From the NCBI GenBank assembly GCA_036874045.1, contig JAZBRI010000003.1:1438501-1502500 (forward strand): a DNA stretch of 64,000 nt, in the 5' to 3' direction. The number at the start of each line of letters is the position of its first letter. Within the stretch, counting starts at the first letter, position 1. The notes under the pieces were generated by a model. It saw only the letters and a list, made by a program, of their open reading frames with translations, was not told the DNA's origin and made no database searches. Made by a program: the position numbers and the translations under genes. Below are positions 1 to 11,296 of this stretch, piece by piece. Source of the DNA: Cymodocea nodosa (taxonomy: Eukaryota; Streptophyta; Magnoliopsida; Alismatales; Cymodoceaceae).

Positions 1-55
1 TTATCATGCACGTGGACATGCATATACTCACAATTCTTGTGTATGGTCAACACAG

Positions 56-1802
56 TTGATATGTCAAATACTCTACAAGTAGATTCAAGTTCTGCCTCTG
101 AATCGTTGGTCTCGGATCAACCAGCCCCATCTTCTCCAACATCAACTGATGGCTGGGGAGATCTTCAAAATGGGGCCCTCCATGAAGATCAAGGAAGTGA
201 CAAGGATGGCTGGGATGATGTTGAACCTTTAGAAGACATGAAACCACCTCCCCAACTTGCAACCATACAAGCTGCTCAGAAACGGCCGGTTGTGCAACAG
301 AAACCCCAAGGTAAAATTTAATCTTAAAAAATGTTTAATTATTTTTGATAGTCGTATCATTAATAAGTGAATAGAGGCAGGATAAGTACTGCTTGATTGT
401 TTCTACTAACTAAAAGCTCCAATTCTGATTTGTAATGTAAAAATATTTTGTTTGGTACTTTATGTTATCTTCATCTTTTGTGTATTTTGGTGTTTCTACC
501 TGTTCACTAATTTTGATTGTTAATGGTACGGTAATGCATACAAGACTATTGTGGAACACACGATCTTTTGTGCTCACTTCACGACATGCTGACTAATTGA
601 TTGTTGCCTTGGGATAAACAGATTACACTGGGGGACTCTTCTAAGCTTCTATTATTGTCTGCTATTTTTCATTTTGTTTTAATGATAATAGTATTCTGGA
701 ATGAATAACTTGATCTGTGAATATCCAATTATTCCTTCAACTTGCGTTGACATGGATGCATAATAACTCAATTTTATTTGAAACTCTATAATAACTTAAG
801 TTTACATAGAATTTATTTATAGGTAAATTCTAGATTGTGGTTATGGATTTTGTGATAATGATTTATTGTTTCATATTATGTGCGTGTGTATCAGGAATAT
901 AAGGTCATCCTTTTTGTAATTTTGATAGAAACTGCTACTAACACAAACAACTTTATTTGTTAGAACAATTAAGAATCCTAGTTGAAGATTACAGTTACTT
1001 CAATCCAACCTAACTGTAAATTAAATCACACAGATTTGGTATACCTTTTTTTGGATTTTTTAGTTTTGGACATACCCTGAGTGTCTGCCTTTTGGAATTA
1101 GAATAAAGTTATTTGATTGTTTCATTCAGAAAGAATGAAGGAATCCTAAATGTATCAACGTTTGTGCCTTTTTCAATATTGATGCCCATGATTGGTATGA
1201 ATTTACAATAAACGCAATTTATTCAGTAAGTGTAGCTTATTTTGGAATAAGTGTAGCATTTATTTTTTATGGATTTGTATATTCATCTCTCTAAAATTCG
1301 GATTTAATCAATCATTTATAAAAATGGGTTCTAAATGATGTTACCGGATCCAGTAGTAAATGTGATATACAATTGATCATATAATATGGGCTACAGAGTA
1401 TGATTTGGTTTCTAATGGTCACTTTGCCTTTCAGCTGCAAATCTTTCACGTCTAAAAGATACATCTATGATGGCAAAATCAGAGAATGATGATCTGTGGG
1501 GTGATATTGCTGCACCTGCTCCAAAAACTATAGCTAAATCCCTCCATGCAAAACCCTCATCTTTGCACAATGATGAAGACCTTTGGGGAGCTATTGCCGC
1601 AAACCCACCCAAAGTAACTTCAAGATCTATGGGAACGAAAATGGCAAAAAGTAGTGATGAGAGTGATCCTTGGGCAGCGATTGCTGCACCTCCTCCTGCT
1701 ACCAAGGTCAAGCCGTTGGCTTCTGGTAGAGGTAGAGCAAAGACTTCCCAACCTAAGTTGGGTGCCCAAAGGATAGATCGGACTTCTCCATCTGAATTGT
1801 AA
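56..1802 (+). CDS. CTEXP: SCY1-like pseudokinase / cytoplasmic tRNA export protein, 3' end only
   Basis: Seen: two exons, 56-310 and 1435-1802, joined in phase (intron 311-1434, GT-AG), stop TAA at 1800-1802. The start of the first exon rests on an AG at 54-55; the gene begins left of the window. Only the C-terminal tail is present, about 206 residues: an acidic, Ser-rich part with GWGDL and DGWDDVEP, then three repeats of the form D-x-W-x-x-I-A-A-x-x-P (LWGDIAAPAP, LWGAIAANPP, PWAAIAAPPP), then a basic SGRGRAK stretch and KLGAQRI near the end. Known: this tail matches the plant SCY1-like family (Arabidopsis CTEXP, At2g40730), which carries an inactive kinase domain and HEAT/ARM repeats and acts in tRNA export and membrane traffic. 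Inferred: normal gene, since no breaks are visible. The kinase part cannot be checked here. Confidence 0.82.
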
Positions 1803-2759
1803 ATTGGGGAAAAGAACAGGTACTATTTTTTGGTTCATGACATCTCGTCCTTTTCATTTCCCTTATAGATGTGTATTATTCTTTTTTGAAAATTTAAGTT
1901 GTATCTTTGCTGTAGTTTGTGATCAAGTATTTCCTTCTTTCCCAGTGGATAGTACTGGAAAATGTCTAATGGATTGAGTTGTACCATGAATGTCAAATGG
2001 CCTCAAGCATGTGCTTCTAAAACTTTATCAATATATATATATATATATATTTTTCATACTGGATTTGGTTACATGAATACTTTCTTTTCATTTATTTCTA
2101 CTTATAAAGTTTATGGCATTGATTTTTTTTCATTCAGTCTTTTTTATTACTGTAATGCCCACCAAAGATGACTTGTCGATTTTTGTACTGAGGAAATTTC
2201 TCTTCTTCTTTTTCACGGGGCATAGCTTATGTTTGATATACATTATAAGTTCTATTCCGATTATGAGTGAACTTGTTTTGCCTTCTACAAGACAATGGAA
2301 ATTGGTAAATTGACATATATTATTCAATATAATCTTTATTGGTTTTCTTGTTCAATGTATTTTGATAAGTAAATTTCAGAATCGTTCCCATGAATGGTTT
2401 GCTTATTTGAAAGTTTCTATGAAAATGGTCTAAAGCTATCGTGATGATTTCTTGCTTTTCATGTCTAAGCAGTTGCAAGGAAACAGAATTTCATTCTGCA
2501 TTTGGAGTTTGTTTGTGATGTTTTCCTACGGTCTGTTTTAATGATATCAGGATTTTATTGATACGGTAGCTCAACGGGTGGGACGAACAGGTAACACCTT
2601 TTCGTTTTGCAATGGCATCTGACAAAATCTGAATGGTTCCCTAATTTCTTCAATCTCATGTGCTATTTATCAGGGAGAAAGGAAAAAATAGACCAGGCAA
2701 TAGAAAATTTCTTGTGCCTCTATTCTGGTTTTCCTCAATTTCATTATGTGTTAATCTAT

Positions 2760-3175
2760 AGGGGGAGTTTGTATATTTTGAATTTAAATTTTATGGAATT
2801 TGAATTCTAACAAAATTTAAATTCTATAGAATTTAAAATTTAATTATTTATGTGTATTTAAAAATTTAACAGAAATTAAAATTTAAGTGTTTATATGTTT
2901 AAAATAATTGAATAAAATTTTTAAACAATAAGTTAAAGTAATTAAAAAGAATCTTCTCTTCCTCTCTCTCTCTCTCTCTCTCTTTCTCTAATAATCTCAT
3001 CATAGTCTTTTACAGAAGTTAAGATACACAAGGGAAATGTAGGAAGATAACAAGCAAGACAAAATATAATTTTTGATTCTTTGGACTTGGAATACAAATT
3101 TTAAGATTTATTAAAGAGATGAAATTCACTTTTTATCAAAAAATGAATTTTATAGATGTACAAATAGTCTTCTTA
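2760..3175. mobile_element. MITE-like repeat, copy 1 of 2
   Basis: A roughly 400-base AT-rich unit with a long CT run (about 2960-2986) in the middle. It is followed by CTTTTAC, then a segment that recurs at 47030-47400 (GACAAGCAA, AATACAAATTTTAAG/AATAAATTTCAAG, GAAATTCACTTT). The ends look weakly inverted (GGGAGTTTGTATAT on the left, the complement of ATGTACAAATAGTCT on the right), as in small non-autonomous DNA transposons. No coding capacity. Family not assigned. Confidence 0.5.
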
Positions 3176-3594
3176 CAAAATTGAACTAATTTTTTTTTTC
3201 TTTCTCGTTCAATTTCAAATGCAAATTATCGTTTTATGTGGACGGCTAATTTGATTTATGTTAGATGTGAAGAATATATAGGCAATGATATTTTTGTTTT
3301 AAATTTTTTTATCGTTTATTTCCCTTATTTGTCGTCCATTTATTCGAACTGTAATTTTACTTAAAATTCTATCACGCGGGATCATCGTTCATGGACTTAC
3401 TCAACATGTAGGTGCCATTTTTTTCTCTAATCATATTCATTTTAAAACAGAAATCAGCTAGAGTAGAAATCCTTTTTCTCTCTCTTTTGATTCGGTAATT
3501 ATATTTTGGCGAAATGCTCAAACCAAATCACTTTTTTGCAATGTATCTCTATTTATTTACCTTACTATTCTCCTTCAAAAATTATAATGGCTTA

Positions 3595-3660
3595 CATAAG
3601 GTTTCAAATCCACAACCTTGTGATTTGGAAAAGGCAACAAAACCATTAGGTCATACACCT
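3595..3660 (-). repeat. tRNA-like SINE head (degenerate)
   Basis: On the minus strand this reads TGACCTAATGG (3643-3653), like a Pol III A box, and about 32 bases further GGATTTGAAACC (3600-3611), like a B box (GGTTCGAATCC). Order and spacing are those of a tRNA gene, but no cloverleaf with a proper anticodon stem can be drawn, so a tRNA-derived SINE or tRNA relic is more likely than a working tRNA. Confidence 0.42.
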
Positions 3661-5986
3661 TTTAAAATTAAATACTTATATATGTTATACGTAACATAAT
3701 CTTAATCTCCATTTTCAACTTACTCTTATCTAAGCTTATTGTGATCGCCTTTCACCTACTAACGTTAATTAAGTTTCATCATGTGAATATGGTTCGATCT
3801 AGTTAAATAGTACTGTTGGTCAACATAGTATGAGCTTTTGGATTATGTTAAATTGTGCCGACATAACATCGTTTAAGCATGTAAGTCAGCATTAAACAAT
3901 GTGATGTATAATACCTTTTAGTTTCACTACTGTAGGAATATGTGTTATCTATTTGAACAACCTCTTTACCTATTTATGTTTTTAAAAAAAAGGCTTATTT
4001 ATCTTACTCAAATTCAAGGAGAGGTCAGCGCATCAGTGGTCAAACATCTACCGTTCAAAAGAATTCAATTGTTGTAGTTTTTGATTATTATTCTGATTGA
4101 ACGACTAATGCAAAGGTCGGTGCTGATGTGCCGGTCCAACATACTAGCGTCTTTTTCAAGTACAACAATTGGGATTATGTTGTTTTCGACTACCGTCAAG
4201 TCCAATAGTACGTGGCAGTTTACATACTCAGGTTTTTTTTTTTTTAATAAAAAAAAATAAAATATATATAATGTAGCATTTATTTTAATTTTTTATAACC
4301 ATAGTTTTTTTTGCATTGACTATAATTTAAAATTTGATGAAGATTACAAATATTATAATTAATTTTAAACTTTAGAAAAAGGTATGACCTATTTACACAC
4401 TTAGAAAATAACATAAAGTAATAGAAAATAATATATTGAAAAGTTTAAAAAAGATAAAAAAGAAAGTTATAAAAAGTCATTAGAAAATATGATATTTGTA
4501 CACCAACAAGAACAGGATAGAAAGATTTAGAAAGTGAAAAAATAATAAAATATAAATGAATAACATAAAAATATTTTTAAATATTTTAAGTTTATGAAAA
4601 AATTAAAAATATTTTTATTCTTCATAAGAATACATTATTCATTATGAGATTAATATAAATTAATATATTGTAAAAAATTATTATAATTATTCATTAATTA
4701 TTATTATTATTTTATTTTATTTTAATATACAAATTTAACAAATTACATTTTCTTTTATTTTTTTCTCTTTTTCCTTTTTTTCCTCACTTTTCATTACTTT
4801 CAAACTTTTTAACTCAAGAAAGAGAATGACTCTATTTTTACTTATAAAACTTTATTTAAAAAGTAACAAACATTTTTTATCAAGTACAAATATATTATAT
4901 TTTTTTATTACTTTTTCTCACTTTCATTTTCGTCACTTTCCCTCACTTTTGTACAAACATTTTTTTAGGTATTTTGATTTGACATGCACAACTTAAGAAT
5001 TCCACCATAATTTTTTTTTCACAATTAAAATAATATCAGAAGAAGAAAAAAACACTTTTCACGATATTGAAGCTATAATATCAAAAATTGTTAATTCTTG
5101 AAAAAATATTCTTAAGGAATGATATCTTTGAATAGCCTATTATTAGTGAAGTTTAAGTCATATTGATTCGTAAAAAAAATCATGAAATCACTCAAAATAT
5201 GCGTAGAAAGTAAAATTTAGCTAGAAGTTGTTAAACAATTCGATCCAATGTGAATTTTAGATGAGAGAAGTCGTAAGTGTCAATAATAAAAGGAAAAAAT
5301 AAAACTGTAGGTACAATGTTTATTATTATTATTATTTATTATAAGTGTTTATTTTAGAGTTTAAATATATTAATTTGAAATATATCAATGGTAAAAATTA
5401 TTGTAAACAAGAGTCATTTATTTATTTTAGGTAGATCTTTACCAGTAATGTATTTAAATTATAATACAAATACATACAATATTGGTAATAAGATTCAATT
5501 ATAAATGATATATAAAATACAGAAAATGGGAAATTCAAGTAACTGCACCTATTTTGGTTTAGGTATAGATAATAGAAGATTAAGATCAATCATTTCCTTA
5601 TCATCGCTCTCTCTCTCTCTCTCTTTATAATTTTTACTTAATCATTAAGTATCCATATTTATTTATGTGTGTAGGCACCTAGACGAGTCTCTATGAAAAA
5701 TATATATATGATGATTTTTGATACTTAATTTGAATAATAAATAAATGAGATGTGTAAAGGTCTTCACACGCGAGTCGTGTGCAAAAAGTTAACGATAAAG
5801 TAAAAATCATTAAAAAATAGAAAATAACGATGAAGGAAGGATCGATTTCAATAATCTATTATTGATATTTACATCTATCTATCTGACCGTAAGCATTGAC
5901 AATTTCTATTTTTTGTAAATAAATTCGATATCTGACGACGCACCAACTCCCACACCCCACCGTGACACCATTGCCGTCTCTCGGAG

Positions 5987-8900
5987 ATGAGCCGGAGGCG
6001 CATTCCCCCTCCCGCCCCGTCCCTCCCATGCCTCTCCCTTGGGCTTCTAGCGCTGGTGCTCGCCTCCGCCTTCTTCCCGCCACAAGCACTTGCCTCGATC
6101 CACGAGTACGTCAACGAGGCCTTCACACCTCGCTCCAACTCCTTCTTCTTCCATGGCGGCAGCGAGGGGCTCTACGCCTCCAAGGTTTCCCCCGACAACT
6201 CCACCTCCAAGGACGGCAAGTCCTTCATCAGGTCCTTCCTGCTCTCTCTCTCTCTCGCCCCCCCACCCTCCGCCCTCACCCCGAAAGTCGAGTCCGTTTT
6301 GTGTCCGTTTCGATTCTGGATGTCGGAAGTCGTGCTGTTTGGTGGTTTGGTTGGATTATCGTGTGATTTTCAGGTCTCCACTTGAAATTCAAATATTTTC
6401 GTGAGAATTTTTGTAGAACATTGACGAGTTGTATCTTTTGTTAATGTTTTGACCGTGTGTTCTTCAAAAGCGGTGGATTTTGCTTGCTCTTGTTTGTGAT
6501 GATAAATGTAGATTGCATCGAATTATGATGGAAGACTTGCCTTAGCGACGACATGGGTTTCGACGAGTATTGTGGCTTATGGGTGAAAGAAAGAGGATTC
6601 CCGCGACATATTTCTGACCGTTTTGTGTTGTGTCGTTGCAGGTTTGATTCTGTTACTTTTAGGCGCACGAAAGAGTCTGCTAAAAGACAGAATAATATGC
6701 AGACGAAGACTGGATTGGTCGAAGCTATAATACTCGAGGTCCAGGACCGCGAGAGAATTGGTGGAGCATACTTCGACTCTGAATTGATATGTTGCACTCC
6801 TAGTCTCAACGAGAAGAAGTCTTGTAGGGTAGGTGAGGTGATTATTCAACCAAATCCGGACAAGCCAGATTGGCCAAAGCGTATTCAGACTTTTTTTAGC
6901 ACAACAAATGAAGTGGCTGAGATGAACACTGTAACCGTGGTGATAAACAGCACTGGAATGTATTATCTGTATTTTATGGTCTGCGATCCAATGCTCAAGG
7001 GCCTAACGATTAATGGTAAAACAATTTGGAGAAATCCTGACGGTTATCTACCAGGGAAAATGATGCCTATGATGACGTTCTACGGTTTCATGTCTCTGGC
7101 TTATCTTGTTCTTGGTTTGTTGTGGTTTCTTCAATTTGGGCGATATATGAAGCATGTATCACAGTTACATTACTACATCACTGGGGTAATTGCACTAGGA
7201 ATGTGTGAAATGGCTTTCTGGTATTTTGAGTATGCAAATTTGAATTCCACAGGTAGCAGGCCAATGGGCATCACATTGTGGGCTGTAACTTTTACTGCTG
7301 TCAAAAAGACTGTATCTCGTCTTCTCCTTTTAGTGGTCTCTATGGGGTATGGGGTTGTCCGACCAACACTTGGGGGAGTAACCATCAAAGTAGTTTTTCT
7401 TGGTGTAATATATTTCATTGCTTCTGAAGCACTAGAGCTTGTTGAACATCTGGGAAACGTAAATGACTTCTCTGGAAAAACAAGACTTGTTTTGGTGCTA
7501 CCTGTTGTTCTATTAGATGCATGTTTTATTCTCTGGATATTCTCATCATTGTCAAAAACTTTGGAAAAACTTCAGGTAAAGCATTATTTGAAGTGCTTTA
7601 ATTTCCCATGTTTTCACTATAAATTGATCAACGAGTCTATAACATGATTTATCTTGTCATATCATGACTGGGGGTAAGTAATCTTATTAGATGTTACAAC
7701 TTGTATATCCTTTTTTTTAATTCATTTTAGTGTACAAACAAGGGATCAATTTGATATTCCAAAAGATATGGCGCAACAATGTATAAAGGCAGCATTCTGA
7801 TGCAAAGCATCACTTCATTTCTTAAAATTCAATCATTCATTTTATTTCCAATTTCTCTCTAATTTTCTTTGCATTTTTTGTGGTATGTGTTTTGCTAGCC
7901 CTGTTCATCATATAACTTTTGTTTGTAGGTTTCTAAGTTTTTGTAAGTCTGCAACGTGTGAAATTTCCACTTTATATTGTATAGATGTATTTTTGGGTTA
8001 AGTTTTCTATTTAAGCAGTGTTCATCACCACTATACATCCTAGACTGCTTGTATATTTTAATATCATTGGGACATATAGTCATACTTCTCATGGTGTCAA
8101 GGCTCCTGAGCATTGGGCAAGGATGCCTCGAATGCCTAGGGCCATTTTTTTAATAGTAAATATATACATACGGGAACACACACACAGAATACAACAATCA
8201 ATGTTTTTGAAACGAGACCGGACATCAATCCAGTGGAATAGAAGGGCAGTCAATTCAAGGGTTCAACCAGTCACCTGAACCGGTTGAACCTGTGATGTGA
8301 GCTTGATGTCTTAAATAATAATTACATAAGGTAATGTTGCATATGCATAATAAACAATAGCAAATTTATGGAAAATTCAGAAATAACAAGGAAACTCAGG
8401 AACAAAAACAAAATGGCAAATTCATGAAAATCAAAACATACCAAACTATTTGAATTACACTATATAAATAAATTCATATTTTTATCCAATAAATAATGTG
8501 AGAAAATCATTTGTTCAATATTAATGAATGGAAGCATTTGATATAAAATATCATTTTTTATTATTTTAATTTTTTTGCTGTATTTTGAAACAAATTTTGA
8601 AATAGTGTATTCCATTAATTTGATTTTGAAATAATATTATAAAACAGAATAATATTCTAGTAAAATAAATATCAAACCACTAAAAACAATATTCGGCAAA
8701 CTAGTTCAACCCAAAATTGCCTGGTCCAACCAGCTGGTTCACTGGGTCAGGTAGTTCAAGCATTAAAGTAGTTGAACTAGACCCTATTGACCCAGCAACC
8801 TTATTGGTTCCTGGTTGGACTGGTCAGTCGATCTGGTCCAGATCTCAAAACAGTGATATAAAGTGTGCTCAATATATTTATAATACTGCAAAAGTAAGTA

Positions 8901-11296
8901 ATATTATGAATATATCAAAATTAAGTCATGAGGCAATCATAGGCATGGATTTTGTTGATAAAAGAGTATTGAAAATTAGATTTTAAATGTTTAGAATACA
9001 CCAAAATATCTATAAGACATGATTGCATGAAGTTGGAGAGGTTGTAGGAGCATCAGATATGATAGGTTAAAAAAAAAGTAGTTGTAAAACACCTAGCTTA
9101 GTTATGATGCCATAGCTAGTCCAACATGCTGATGGTTATGCAACACATTTTTAATGCTGGGTTTGCTTAAATATATCCAATGAAGTTGATATACCTATAC
9201 TTGTTCAGGCAGATGCCTAGGCAACTAGGCATGATTTGGTCTTGCTTGGACTGTCTGCCTCACCTTTACTTAGTTAGGCACATCTTTTGTTGGGTTTTTA
9301 AAATTAAACTAATAGTTTAAGGTTTTTCATTGCAAAAAAACTTAGATATATATATAATTTTTAATAGAATATCACTGAAATATACATATTATTAAAATAC
9401 GTAGTCATACGTATTTCTAAAATATACACATTAGTATAATTACATTTTGTATTTCGATGTTATCTTAAGAATATTTATATATTTCAGTTTTTTTAACAAA
9501 ACAATAGAGTTAGAAGTATGCATAATTACTATTAAATATTTATATGAATATATAATATATACGTGAAAAATAAAAATATATATATTTATTTGAGCGCTTA
9601 GGCATCCTAGCTTATCACCCTAGTGATTTAATAAGTGTGGATATACCAAGAGAGCTACAAGAATACCTAGGATCTTTTTTTGATAATGATAGTGCTTTTT
9701 TCATTCTCTATGATTCGAACCTTAGAGAGGACTACAAATATCATTGTCCCTAGTCAATTGAATTATTGCAATTGGTTTGCCTAAAATCTATTTTATATTT
9801 TATATTGAAGTGAGCCGCAATAGTAGGAAAAGAGTGAAATAGGCATTAGTAGCGTTTTAATAACAAAAAACAATGCTTAATTTTGCACGTAGTTGGCAAC
9901 ATGGATTTTCTCTCGGTAAACATTCTTTTAACTATGTTTTTCAAAAAGCATTCTTATAAATATGGAGATATTGATGAATTCCTTTTCAGATGTTATGTAC
10001 AATTTGGGATATCTGTTTCAGTCACTTTTACACAATGCTATAGTTTCATGCTTGGTATGATTTCTAATAATTTTGCAATATTCATTGCCTATTCAGATGA
10101 GGAAAATCATCGCAAAGCTTGATCTTTATAGGAGATTCACTAATTCTCTTGCTATATCAGTACTTCTATCAATAATTTGGATAGGCTATGAGGTAGGGTT
10201 TCATTGTTGCGTCCTTCAAGCTTTTAATGTATATTATCCTTTTAAATTGAATTGATATATTAGGAAGGGGTCATTTGTATACTTGACTGCTGCATTTTCT
10301 TATTCATGTAAACAGTTATATTTTAACGCAACTGATCCTTTGAGCGAACTGTGGCAAAGAGCATGGATCATCACAGCATTTTGGATTTTGCTTACATTTA
10401 TGCTTCTTGTTGTGATTTGTATTCTCTGGGCTCCATCGCAAAATCCAACTAGGTTCTTCTCCTTCATTTTCTAGTTTGTGTTTGTCTTATTAATTTGCAT
10501 CATTGGTATTCCTTTTCAGTGAGATATAAACATGTCCATCATATTAGAATTTAGAGCTTTGTTTTTACGTTTTCTTATACCTTGATGCTTGCTACAAGCT
10601 ATCACTGTTTGTCTTCATGTGAACGCATCGTTTCCCATTTTGGAATCATGGAGAGAGAAGTATAATGAGATTGATTGATTGTAGTTTTCTATATATATAC
10701 TAATATATGTAATGATCCTTGGATGACCCTCTAATAACCTCCAAGTAATAAACTCTAAAAGGAATATTTTGTCAATTTGACCTCACTAATATCATCAATG
10801 CAAAAACAAGCAAGTTACAGGTATGCCTCCTTGACAACTTTGGTGTCTTCATAACAACGTAAATTTGGAATTATATTCGCTGCAATGATCCAACTGATAA
10901 ATCATATGACATAAACAGAATGTGCTTTGGTGCCTTGTTTTAAACCGTATGGAGATATGTAGTATGTTTAATTGTCCCGTACGATTATGAAAACTATAAA
11001 CCCAACACTGGATATTTATGATTATTTTGGTCTGACTTGTTTGTATATGGTTCTTAATGTGAATTTTCTTTTCATTCAGCTAAGCCAAATGCCTCTAAAT
11101 TTTTTATTTAATTATGCTTGCTTGCAGATATGCGTACTTGGAAGATACTGGGGATGATTTTGATGAGGAAGCCATTTCACTTACGAGCACTGCTTTAAAA
11201 CCAGCAGGAGATACAGTAAAAGAAAGAAAGACATCAGGCGGTTCAGACAACAGTTTTGGTATTGGTGAAGATCGTGTGGAAGATAAACGAGAATAA
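5987..11296 (+). CDS. TMEM87-type (GOST family) seven-transmembrane protein
   Basis: Five exons: 5987-6231, 6642-7575, 10097-10192, 10316-10452, 11128-11296. All introns are GT-AG, phases close, and the product is 526 aa. Seen: signal peptide around residues 12-36 (LSLGLLALVLASAFF), a luminal region to about residue 225 with YYLYFMVCDP near its end, then seven hydrophobic helices (first from the MMPMMTFYGFMSLAYLVLG stretch, last in the WIITAFWILLTFMLLVVICI region), and an acidic, Ser-rich cytosolic tail. Known: this order of signal peptide, GOLD-like luminal domain and 7TM bundle is that of TMEM87/lung-7TM proteins of the Golgi and endomembranes, annotated as candidate GPCRs in plants; their molecular role in plants is not settled. 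The start gives the only signal peptide in frame. Intron 2 (2.5 kb) carries several transposon remnants. Confidence 0.9.
8094..9640. mobile_element. Transposon remnants in intron 2 of the TMEM87-like gene
   Basis: A mosaic of decayed non-autonomous elements. One (about 8190-8862) has inverted ends, CAATGTTTTTGA on the left and the complement CACTGTTTTGA on the right, with inner CCGGTTGAACC and GGTCCAACC motifs. This resembles a hAT-type MITE, though I found no 8-base target duplication. Around it (8094-8145, 9205-9300, 9590-9630) are GCCTAGG-type palindromic motifs also found in intron 4 of the ACBP gene. No coding capacity. Confidence 0.45.
9705..9785 (-). repeat. tRNA-like SINE head (degenerate)
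   Basis: The minus strand reads TTCAATTGACTAGGG (9748-9762), like an A box with the tRNA D-loop, then GGTTCGAATCA (9711-9721), a near-perfect B box, at tRNA-like spacing. No complete tRNA fold is visible, so a tRNA-derived SINE fragment in intron 2 of the TMEM87-like gene is the best reading. Confidence 0.45.

Larger units (their letters stand above)
1803..5986. other. Intergenic, AT-rich, with repeats
   Basis: No coding gene seen in about 4.2 kb between the SCY1-like tail and the TMEM87-like gene. It holds a (TA)n run (about 2031-2050), a MITE-like element (about 2760-3175), a tRNA-like SINE head on the minus strand (3595-3660), long AT-only stretches (4200-5000) and a CT run (5607-5625). 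The first part may be 3' untranslated sequence, with a possible UTR intron 1820-2550. Open frames here are short and low-complexity. Confidence 0.6.

Noticed and set aside
3595-3660. Functional tRNA gene
   Set aside because: A- and B-box-like motifs are present but the acceptor and anticodon stems do not pair; a SINE head is more likely. The same holds for 9705-9785 and 53155-53240.
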